A stretch of 64,000 nucleotides of DNA from Verrucomicrobiales bacterium. Lineage in GTDB: Bacteria > Verrucomicrobiota > Verrucomicrobiia > Limisphaerales > J093. Location: positions 1 through 64,000 of the forward strand of contig JACKPV010000040.1 of NCBI GenBank assembly GCA_024233305.1. Reading direction: 5' to 3'. Of the stretch, positions 8,749-17,000 are shown in pieces; position 1 is the first letter of the stretch, and each line of letters opens with the position of its first letter. The position numbers and the translations under genes are program-made. Below the pieces are notes generated by a model, which saw only the letters and a program-made list of their open reading frames with translations, was not told where the DNA came from and made no database searches.

Positions 8749-9585
8749 ATGAGTTCGAGTTCCGAGACCGCCGATGCGCCGCGTCGCTCCCCGACACGAT
8801 CCGCGCCTCCGGCAATCCTGGCCGACAAACAGAACGAGCGGGACCATCGCGAGTTGCGCATCGACAAGGTGGGCGTGCGCGGCTTGCGGTTTCCGATCCA
8901 GATCCGCGACAAGGCCCACGCGGTGCAAAACACCGTCGCCACGATCGGGCTCTATGTCGATCTGCCGAAGGAGTTCAAGGGCACGCACATGAGCCGCTTC
9001 ATCGAGGTGCTCAACGCCCATGGCGGCATCGTGCATGTCGAAAACATCCCCGACATCCTCCACGCCATGCGCCGGCGGCTCCATGCCGAAACCGCGCATC
9101 TCGAGATGGAGTTCCCCTTCTTTCTCGAGAAACGCGCGCCCGTGACGCGGCAGATGGGAGTCATGGACTACACGGCCCGTTTCGACGCCGCTGCGTGCGG
9201 GAAGGAGATCGATTTCGTGCTCACTGTGAAGGCCGCGGTAACCACCCTCTGTCCCTGCTCGAAAGCCATCAGCCGCTACGGCGCGCACAACCAGCGGGGC
9301 GAGGTCACGGTCGCGATGCGCAGCCGGCAGGCCGTCTGGATCGAGGACGTGATCAGCATCATCGAAGCGTCGGCCAGCAGCGAACTCTATTCCCTCCTCA
9401 AACGGCAGGACGAAAAGGCCGTGACCGAACGCGCCTATGAAAACCCGGTTTTCGTCGAGGATCTCGTGCGCAACGTCGCCCTGCGGCTCAATGCCCACCC
9501 CGACGTGACCTGGTACAAGGTCGAGGCGGAAAACCAGGAGAGCATTCACAACCACAACGCCTACGCCTGCATCGAAAAGGGCTGA
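8749..9585 (+). CDS. folE2: GTP cyclohydrolase I, type IB
   Basis: A 278-aa protein that converts GTP to 7,8-dihydroneopterin triphosphate, the first step of folate and queuosine precursor synthesis. Family motifs are clear: GLRFPIQIRDK near the N-terminus, GTHMSRFIEVL, the metal-ligand region TTLCPCSKAIS, GAHNQRGEV and the C-terminal ENQESIHNHNA. The ATG at 8749 is chosen because conserved sequence starts about 40 residues later and the open frame upstream (to 8485) is shadow sequence over the divergent DUF255 gene. Type IB enzymes can use metals other than zinc and are often zinc-repressed elsewhere, but no Zur-like box is seen in the ~210-bp divergent gap. Confidence 0.95.
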   Translation: MSSSSETADAPRRSPTRSAPPAILADKQNERDHRELRIDKVGVRGLRFPIQIRDKAHAVQNTVATIGLYVDLPKEFKGTHMSRFIEVLNAHGGIVHVENIPDILHAMRRRLHAETAHLEMEFPFFLEKRAPVTRQMGVMDYTARFDAAACGKEIDFVLTVKAAVTTLCPCSKAISRYGAHNQRGEVTVAMRSRQAVWIEDVISIIEASASSELYSLLKRQDEKAVTERAYENPVFVEDLVRNVALRLNAHPDVTWYKVEAENQESIHNHNAYACIEKG

Positions 9586-9618
9586 CGCGGTCCAACGGCA
9601 TCCTCCGACACCGCCCGG

Positions 9619-10002
9619 TCACTGGCGCGGCACTTCCTTCGGATCGAGCGACAGCATGACCGTGTCCGCCTGGCCGGGAGGAAAACGGCGCGCCGTGATG
9701 ACGTGATGACGGGCGCGCTGGTCCAGTTGCGGATCCCCGGAACTCCGCCGCAACTCGACGTAAACCGGACGCCCCTCGACGTCATGCACCACGAGAAACA
9801 GCATGGTCTGCGGCGTCGCCGGCCCGGGCCGGGCGGCCCCGCCGGCGCCCCGGCGCTCGTTCATGTCCGCAATGCTGCCGCGTTCCGGCATCGAACCGAC
9901 ACTCTCGTTCGAGGGAAGAAAGTAGTCCGATTGATTGCTCTTGCAGGCGCTCAGTCCCAGCACCGCAAGGGCCAGCATCAGCCCCGTCAAGTTCTGCCGC
10001 AT
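9619..10002 (-). CDS. Small lipoprotein with TonB-C-like tail
   Basis: 127 residues. The signal peptide MRQNLTGLMLALAVLGLSAC ends in lipobox LSAC, so it is predicted to be a lipoprotein. After a Gly/Pro/Arg-rich linker the C-terminal half contains VYVELRRSSGDPQLDQRA and TARRFPPG, the pattern of TonB C-terminal domains (V.v..SSG...LD.aA......rF.P). There is no N-terminal TonB membrane anchor, so it is not a conventional energy transducer. Function unknown. Confidence 0.7.
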   Translation of the reverse strand: MRQNLTGLMLALAVLGLSACKSNQSDYFLPSNESVGSMPERGSIADMNERRGAGGAARPGPATPQTMLFLVVHDVEGRPVYVELRRSSGDPQLDQRARHHVITARRFPPGQADTVMLSLDPKEVPRQ

Positions 10003-10378
10003 GCCCTACCCCTACCACGACCCGCCATCGAAGGCCAGCCAGGGATTCCGGGCCCCGAGGAAGACGGCCCGCCCCGCACCTGCCAACGCGTGGTTTCTCC
10101 GCAACGGCTCAACCGTACCGTAGCTGAGGGCTGCGGCTGAGCCCTATCGATTCAACACCCGGTAGCCGCCGACGTGCAGCCGGCGCTGATCGCCATAGGC
10201 TTATGCGGTCTCCCCGCCCCCGATCCGCAGTCACCTTTCGGTGAATCGTCGCCCTCGGCGGCAGGTGGACACATCTCCGCTGAATCATGCGCCGACTGCA
10301 CGTCGGCGGCTACGAGTTACTGAATCGTTACGGCTTGGAGGTGACCGACGGCAGGACCGGCGCAGAATCCGCCCCGGC
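10003..10378. repeat. Intergenic region with a 17-bp inverted repeat (REP-like)
   Basis: This 376-bp gene-free stretch holds GTAGCCGCCGACGTGCA at 10162-10178 and its exact reverse complement TGCACGTCGGCGGCTAC at 10297-10313, 118 bp apart. A looser relative (GCGCCGACTGCGCATCGCGG...) lies near 12780-12810. I recall similar CCGCCGACGTG palindromes between genes in related genomes, where they behave like REP elements; that link is inference. Confidence 0.65.
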
Positions 10379-10993
10379 CTACAGTTCGGTCAACCGGATG
10401 TTGCGGTAGCGGACGACCGAGTTCTCGTCGTGGTTTTGGAGCCCGATATGGCCTTCCCGCCGGCGGGTGGCTCCGGCGTAGTCCACGACCAGTTCCCCGT
10501 TGAGGACGATCTGGATCAGCGAGTCCTCGGCGAGGATGCGCACCTGGTTCCAGGCCCCCGTGGGACGCGAGGCATTCCGGCTCGCCGCGATGACATCATA
10601 GAGCGAGCCGGTCGGAAAGCGACCGCCCTCCCGCCCGTAGTCAGACAGCACCTGCATCTCGTAGCCGTTGAAGGTGGGGTTCCGTTCGAGGCCGGAGCGG
10701 AGCATGATGCCGCTGTTGCCCTCGATGGCGAACTCGAGTTCGAGGATGAAGTTGCGATACGTCCGTCCGGTCCGGAGCCAGGAGCCGCTGACCTCCGGAT
10801 TGGTGGACCAGCCGCGTCCGTTGCGCCCCACCAGCGCGCCGTCCTCGACGGTCCATTCGCCGCCGTGTTCGATCACCCACCCGGTGAGATCGACGCCGTT
10901 GAACAGGGCCATCGGGGCGTTCCCCGGACGGGTGGAGGAGCAACCGGCCATCAGCAGGCCGAGCAAGGCGGACAGGAGGATTCGCAGTTTCAT
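10379..10993 (-). CDS. DUF1080 lipoprotein (3-keto-disaccharide hydrolase-like fold)
   Basis: 204 residues. The N-terminus has lipobox MAGC (LLSALLGLLMAGC). The rest is a DUF1080 concanavalin-like domain with LFNGVDLTGW near the start, NSGIMLRS, NGYEMQVLSDYG, GSLYDV, WNQVRI and a final GHIGLQNHD. Members bind or hydrolyse glycans such as 3-keto sugars, and genomes of this phylum encode many. It is monocistronic, and the 218-bp gap to pyrH contains the divergent promoters. Substrate cannot be told from the sequence. Confidence 0.9.
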   Translation of the reverse strand: MKLRILLSALLGLLMAGCSSTRPGNAPMALFNGVDLTGWVIEHGGEWTVEDGALVGRNGRGWSTNPEVSGSWLRTGRTYRNFILELEFAIEGNSGIMLRSGLERNPTFNGYEMQVLSDYGREGGRFPTGSLYDVIAASRNASRPTGAWNQVRILAEDSLIQIVLNGELVVDYAGATRRREGHIGLQNHDENSVVRYRNIRLTEL

Positions 10994-11211
10994 CGCGCAC
11001 GTTGTTAGCCTGTCCCGGTCCGGGGTGCCAACCGGAATTTCCCCGCTGCATCGGCAAGGCCGGTTGACGCGCCGGGGGCCGGTTGCTACAAACGGCGCGT
11101 GCCGGAGCCAACCACGCCCCCTGAAGTGGCGGCCGTCCCCGACGGTCGCCCGTGGTTCATTTCCGGCCGTACCGCACCCCGACCCGAAACGACTCCTTCG
11201 CCCCGCGTCTC

Positions 11212-11937
11212 ATGAGCACCCGACCCGCCCTGAAGTACAAGCGCATCCTGCTGAAATTGACCGGTGAAGCCCTGGGCGACGCCGCCGGGAGCGGGATCGG
11301 ATCGGAACGCGTGCATCGCGTCGCGGGCGAGATCATGGAGGTCCAGCAAATGGGCGTCCAGGTGTGCGTGGTGGTCGGGGGCGGCAACATCTTCCGGGGC
11401 GTGCAAGGCAGCCAGAAGGGCGTTCAGCGGGCCACCGGGGATTACATGGGCATGCTGGCGACGATCATCAACGCGCTGGCGCTGCAGGACGCACTCGAGA
11501 AGCAGGGAGTGGCCTGCCGGGTGCAGAGCGCCATCACGGTGGCCCAGGTGGCCGAGGCCTTCATCCGCCGACGCGCCATGCGCCACCTCGAAAAGGGGCG
11601 GGTGGTCATCTTCGCGGGCGGCACCGGCAATCCTTACTTCTCCACCGACACCGCCGCCTCCCTGCGCGCCAGCGAGATCGGCGCCGAGATCATTCTCAAG
11701 GCCACGAAGGTCGACGGGATCTACGACAGCGATCCGCTCGAGAATCCCGACGCGAAACGTTACGAGCACATCACCTACCAGGAGGCCATCGGCAAACGGC
11801 TGCGCGTCATGGACACGACCGCCTTTTCGATGTGCATGGACAACCGGATGCCGATCATCGTGTTCGACGTCTTCAAGCCGCACAATATCCGGCGGCTGGC
11901 GTTGGGCGAGACGATTGGCACACTGGTGACCGGTTGA
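11212..11937 (+). CDS. pyrH: UMP kinase
   Basis: A 241-aa amino-acid-kinase-fold enzyme that phosphorylates UMP to UDP with ATP. It shows YKRILLKLTGEAL (phosphate-binding N-terminus), VVVGGGNIFRG, the conserved D-Y-M-G-M-L-A-T-I-I-N block, FAGGTGNPYFSTDTAA and ATKVDGIYDSDP. The ATG at 11212 gives the standard length; the open frame above it (from 11152) has no conserved sequence. It is followed after 61 bp by frr, the usual bacterial pyrH-frr order. Confidence 0.98.
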   Translation: MSTRPALKYKRILLKLTGEALGDAAGSGIGSERVHRVAGEIMEVQQMGVQVCVVVGGGNIFRGVQGSQKGVQRATGDYMGMLATIINALALQDALEKQGVACRVQSAITVAQVAEAFIRRRAMRHLEKGRVVIFAGGTGNPYFSTDTAASLRASEIGAEIILKATKVDGIYDSDPLENPDAKRYEHITYQEAIGKRLRVMDTTAFSMCMDNRMPIIVFDVFKPHNIRRLALGETIGTLVTG

Positions 11938-11998
11938 CCTTTGCCGGTGGTTTGGCCACTATTGACGCCCGGCACACAACAGCAACCTTTTCAACGCT

Positions 11999-12559
11999 AT
12001 GGCAATCCAGGCAATCATCAAGGAAGCCCAGGACAAGATGCACAAGACCGAGCAGGTGGTGCTGCACGAGTTCTCCGGTGTCCGGACCGGGAAGGCATCC
12101 CCCACCCTGGTCGAGAGCATCATGGTGGACGTCTACGGTTCCCAGATGCGCGTCCGGGACCTGGCCGCCATCACCACGCCGGAGCCCCGGCTCCTCGCCA
12201 TCACTCCCTGGGATGCCGCCACCGTGCACCCCATCGAGAAGGCGATCCAGAAGGCCAACCTCGGCCTCAATCCCTGCGTGGACAGCAAGGTCATCCGGAT
12301 CAACTTCCCCGAACTGAGCACCGAGCGGCGCCAGGAGTTCAGCAAGATCGTCCGCAAAATGGCCGAGGACGGACGGGTGGCCGTACGCCACGTACGCCGC
12401 GATGCCATCGAGCACCTGAAACGCGATGCCAAGGCAGGGGGCGTGACCGAGGACGAGGAAAAGCACGCGGAGAAGGAGGTTCAGAAGCTCACCGATCAGT
12501 TCATAGCCAAGATCGACGAGCACCTGGAGCATAAGGAAAAGGAGATCATGACCGTCTGA
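11999..12559 (+). CDS. frr: Ribosome recycling factor
   Basis: 186 residues, the standard RRF length. It has the N-terminal helix with FSGVRTGKASPTLVE (RxGRA-type block), then VDVYGSQMRVRDLAAI, P-W-D and IEKAIQ, and the C-terminal three-helix region TEERR-like LSTERRQEF...VAVRHVRRDA. It splits post-termination ribosomes with EF-G. It is co-directional with pyrH and probably co-transcribed. Confidence 0.98.
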   Translation: MAIQAIIKEAQDKMHKTEQVVLHEFSGVRTGKASPTLVESIMVDVYGSQMRVRDLAAITTPEPRLLAITPWDAATVHPIEKAIQKANLGLNPCVDSKVIRINFPELSTERRQEFSKIVRKMAEDGRVAVRHVRRDAIEHLKRDAKAGGVTEDEEKHAEKEVQKLTDQFIAKIDEHLEHKEKEIMTV

Positions 12560-12826
12560 GTTGGGACGGTCGCCCGCCTCTCCGCGTTCGGATCTCCGCC
12601 GGTCCACCTTTCCTGAGGGTCCGGGCTTCCCTCTGGAACCACGCGCCGACTCGCAACCGCCCCCGTCGAACCGGCGCAGGCTTCAGTGGAAATACGGCGG
12701 CTCGCCACCGGGGCGCGGCGGCTCACTCAGAGCGCCCGATGGTCGGAATGTGGGACGCCCCCCCGAAGCTCACGGGGTTCGGCGCCGACTGCGCATCGCG
12801 GGCTGCGAAGCGTTGAACCGACCCGG
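12560..12826. other. Gene-free gap between convergent frr and ftsB-like genes
   Basis: 267 bp with no supported frame. A degenerate relative of the 10162/10297 inverted-repeat unit (GCGCCGACTGCGCATCGCGG) sits near 12780-12810. No clear intrinsic terminator with a T-run was seen. Confidence 0.4.
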
Positions 12827-13153
12827 CTAATCCGCCCGCAACGCCGGCGTATCATCAACCGCCGGCACGAAGTAGATCACTGTTTCCCCCGGACGCGCGT
12901 ACCCAAGCTTCTGTCGCACCAGGCGCTCGGTGGCCTTCGGGTTGGTCTCGAGTTGGGCGACCTGGAATTTCAACTGCCCCAGCAGGCGCTCGGCCGCCAC
13001 GCGCTTGGCCTGCAGTTCCAGCTTCCGGCCCTGCAACTCCTGATTGGCCCGGATTTCCGGCAGATACCACAACCCAGCCAAGAGGAGTCCCGCCATGAGA
13101 AGCAGGCAAACCACGGCGTAACTGAGGCGATTCCACGTGGTCGGTGAGGCCAT
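12827..13153 (-). CDS. FtsB/DivIC-like septum formation initiator
   Basis: 108 residues with one N-terminal membrane helix (AVVCLLLMAGLLLAGLWYL), a coiled coil of about 45 residues (NQELQGRKLELQAKRVAAER), and a C-terminal ERLVRQKLGYARPGETVIYF, the typical end of FtsB/DivIC proteins. They link divisome components FtsL and FtsQ in the inner membrane. The topology, length and EXXXRXXXGYxxPGE motif support the family; the exact orthology is not resolved. Confidence 0.85.
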   Translation of the reverse strand: MASPTTWNRLSYAVVCLLLMAGLLLAGLWYLPEIRANQELQGRKLELQAKRVAAERLLGQLKFQVAQLETNPKATERLVRQKLGYARPGETVIYFVPAVDDTPALRAD

Positions 13154-13332
13154 GATGGCAGGCAGCCTATCAAAACCGATCCGCCGCTGAAAAGCCCCAA
13201 AAACGCGGCCGAACCTCGTCCTGGACCGCCGCGATCTTCGGCGCGCAGGTCCGCCCCGGGCAACACCCGCTCCTTGCCGGGCGCGACAGGACCGGGCTTG
13301 ACCGTTGCCCGGGGGTCCGTAAGTTGGCCGGC

Positions 13333-14016
13333 ATGGCCCAGTTTGAAATCATCGAGCAGGAAGGCGTGCGCCTGATCAAGGCGACGCTGCAAAATGAGAC
13401 CATCCGGACGGAAGCCGGCGCCCTTTATTACATGCGCGGCGACCTCACGATGGAATCGAAGGCCCCCGGAGTGGGCGGTTTCCTCAAGTCCCTGGCGAGC
13501 GGCGAGAAGATCTTCCGCCCCACCTACACGGGCACCGGCGAGCTCTTTCTTGAACCCACCTTTGGCGGCTACCACATCTACGAATGCGGCGGCGAGACCT
13601 GGATCGCAGAGAACGGCGCCTACTGGGCTTCCGAGATGGGGGTCGAAGTTTCCGTCCACCGCGAGAAGGCCCTCACCGCGCTGAAGAGCGGCGAGGGATT
13701 CCTCGACTTTCAGACCAAGCTCAGCGGGCACGGCCAGATCGTCCTGCAGGCGCAGGGTCCCGTCGAGACCGTCACCCTGCGCGATGAACGCATGGTCGTC
13801 GACGGACGCTACGTACTTGCCCGAAGCGGCAGCATCCACTACTCCGCAAGCCGCGCCACCAAGTCGCTCTTCGCCTCGTTCACCTCCGGCGAAGGGCTCG
13901 TTCGCAACTACGAAGGCACCGGAACGCTGTTGATGGCGCCCATCCCCTACTGGCGGCACCGGTTGTTCGATTCCATCGCCGCCCTCACCGCGGCGCGCAC
14001 CGCCAAGTCCTCGTAA
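13333..14016 (+). CDS. AIM24 family protein
   Basis: 227 residues, starting at ATG 13333 (MAQFEIIEQEG). The AIM24/TIGR00266 fold is recognisable by the repeated beta-prism pattern: the TEAGALYYM stretch, GEKIFRPTYTGTGELFLEP near the middle, GEGFLDF and VDGRYVLARSGSI near the end. Proteins of this family are widespread but lack an established biochemical function; the eukaryotic relative is a mitochondrial protein. No operon partner. Confidence 0.85.
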   Translation: MAQFEIIEQEGVRLIKATLQNETIRTEAGALYYMRGDLTMESKAPGVGGFLKSLASGEKIFRPTYTGTGELFLEPTFGGYHIYECGGETWIAENGAYWASEMGVEVSVHREKALTALKSGEGFLDFQTKLSGHGQIVLQAQGPVETVTLRDERMVVDGRYVLARSGSIHYSASRATKSLFASFTSGEGLVRNYEGTGTLLMAPIPYWRHRLFDSIAALTAARTAKSS

Positions 14017-14099
14017 GCGGGGCATCCGGCGGCGGGAAGCGGCGCCTTCGGACCGCGACGGCGGGACGATGCAGGGACGGCGTCCGGCAGCGACGAGGC

Positions 14100-17000
14100 T
14101 CAGGGAATGAGGAGCCGGAAGAACCGGGCGACGGCGTTGGGATCGATCGGCAGGACCACCTCGACGGGCGTCGAGTCGCTGCTCAAAGTCCGCTCGGTCA
14201 ATGTTTCCCAATCTCCTTCGGTGAGGCTCGCCCGGGCCTGGATTTCAACCACCGCTCCCGCCGGTCCGGCGAGCGACAGCCGGACAGAGGAGCCGCCTTC
14301 ATCGACCAGCGTCAGCGATTCGATGCGCAGCGGGACGGGTGGTCCGCCGACGGTAACCGTGGTTTCGTCGCTGATCTGGCTGGCGCCATCATCCGCTGTC
14401 AGGCGGAGCTCGTAGACGCCGGGCTCGGTGAACGTGGCGGTCGTGATCCAGAGGGTGGGGTTCGCGAACTGGACCTCACCCGGACCGGAAACCCGGCTCC
14501 AGGCGAACGTGGTGACGCCGGGGGGCGCCGGCAGCCCGTCATCCTGGAAGACACCGTTCAGCGTGACGGGAACCCCGGCCTCGGCGGCGAGATCCGGGCC
14601 GGCATCGACCGTGGGCGGTTGATCGAACGGGAACGCCATGGCGTCGAGTTGCAGATCGAAGCTGATGTCGCTGCTGTTCGGGTTCGCCTGGTGGATCTCG
14701 ACCGCCAGCAGGTTCATGCCTTCGCGCAACAGCGACGGATCAACGGCGCGCCCGATGAAGGTCGATTCGTCGGCGCCACCCTGCACCGAACTGGCCCATG
14801 TATCGTAGGCGACGTCCCCTTCGGGCATGCCGTCCCGCAGGATTTCGTTGCCGTTGAGATAGACGATCGCGCCGTCATCACGGATCACTTGCACCGTCAA
14901 CTCGGTGATCGAGCGAGCCCCCGGCTGAGTGAACAAGTGGCGGAAATAGGTGGTCTGGTATTTCGATCCGGCGTTCGGTCCGTAGCCGACGGTGGTCACT
15001 TCGTCGCCATCGCCGTAACCCAGCTGGGCGCGACCGGAAGACCAGCCGGAGTCGTTGAAGCCCGGCATCCGCCAGGCCGTGCCCTGATCGGATCCGTCGT
15101 CGAGATACTTCCAGGTGGCGCCGGCGGCGACAATGCTCTGCCCCTCGGCTGGTCGCGTCACGATGAGCGTCACGTCATCGCTGGCGGCGAGTTCGCCGTC
15201 ACCGGCGGTCAGGCGAAGCACGTAAGTGCCGAGCCCCGGAATCCGCACCTGCGTGCCCGCCGCATCAGGTTGGACGAACAGCACCGCGCCGGGACCGTCA
15301 ACCTGGCTCCAGGCAAGACTCACCGTCCCCGGGAATCCGGGCAGGCCGTCGTCCTGAGCGCTGCCCTGCAAGGTAAAGACGGCGGGTAGCACGATGGTCT
15401 CCGCGCTCTGCCCCGGACCGGCATCGACGATGGGCGGACGATTCCCGTCGTTGTCGAGCCCGGGCGAAGGCGGCCCGAAACTCGCGCGCCAGTTGGCAGG
15501 ATCGTTTCCGTATTCAGCCGGCTGGCGGCGTTCGAGCGAGGCCCCCGAACCGGCTGCCTCCACCGGCCACGGGGCTTTGTCGTTGTAGCGGACAGCGTCC
15601 ACGGTGATCAGGGGAATCACGACGCCACCCTGCAAATCCACGTCCGGTTCGTCCGGTCGCTGTAATTCGAGCAACTCCCCGCTGTTCTGGAGCACGCCGG
15701 GAAAGGGGCCGAACACCGGGACCCCGAGCGGCACGCCAAAGCGCGTACGGAAGGCTTCGGGATCCCCACTGACGACGAGCGCCAGCCCCTGGGCCGGCAG
15801 AATGGCGTTCTCCGGAAACGCGAACCCCAGACCGGCGAGCTGCCAGGGGTTGGCCGGGTGGGCCGGGTCGTAGAGCGGCACGTCGACATCGGTCAGGTTG
15901 CGCAGCTCGACGAACTCCGTCCCACCGGGCGCCGGTTGATAATGGATCTCGCTGAGCACCACCGGACCAACCGCGGGACCGGCATTCGGGGTGCCCAGGG
16001 TCCGGGCGCGTTGGGCCGGGTATTGCACCGCGCCCACGCTGTTGGTGAACCTCCCGAAGCTGATGCCGTTCGCGGCTGCGCCGAACGCAAATCCCTGGCT
16101 GTAACCGGTCAGCTCGCCGTCCGCATCGGCGGAGTAGAGGTAGACCTCCTCGCCGTGGGAATTCAGGGTGAAACTCGGGGCGACCCCGGGCTCCGGATTG
16201 AAATCCGATTCGTCGAACACCAGGTAACCACCGGGCGGGATTGTCGTGTCGGCCGGGAGGCGGAACTTGCGAGGGACGGCGCGATCGTCCGTCAGGTACC
16301 AGTTGCCGATTGCCGCCGGGGCATCCGTCGGGTTGTAGAGCTCGATTGAATCGAGTTGCGGCGGGTCGGTGTGGGTCAGGATTTCGTTGATCACCACGCC
16401 GGGCAAATCGAGGGCAGGATCATCGCGTCCGGGCGACCCCCCCACGGCCGAGCTGGCCCGCCAATTGACGGGATCGTTCGGGTCGGGATTGAGTTCGGCA
16501 TTGATCGGCACGAGCGAGAAGCCCTCCCCGTCCGTGGTGGTTGGCCAGGGCGGGACGTCGTCGTAGGTGAGGGCGAGCAGCGGAGTGCCGACGGCGTGTT
16601 CGAGGGCGAGTTGCTCCCCGCCATTGGCCAGGCTGCCGGTGTAGACTCCCGCGACGGGCACCCCGGGATATCGTGCCGCGAAGCGCGACTCGTTCCGCAC
16701 CAGCACGGCGAAGCCGCCCGCGTCGAGGCGCGTGCCACCCGGGAAGCGGTAACCGATTCCGTTGACGAATCGCACCCCGCTGAGGTCGATGGCGAAGGGG
16801 TTCGCGTTCTTCAACTCGATGAACTCGAACTCATCGCCGTCGACGTCCGGTTCGGCGGTGGGATGGTACATGATCTCAGTAACCAGGAGGTTCGAGTAGG
16901 TCTGGGTGAGTGTGAACGCGGCCTCGTTCAGCGCACTCCAATCCGCGCCATCGAGCACGCGGGCTTTGACGGCAACCGTTTCGGTCAACGGCACGGGGGC

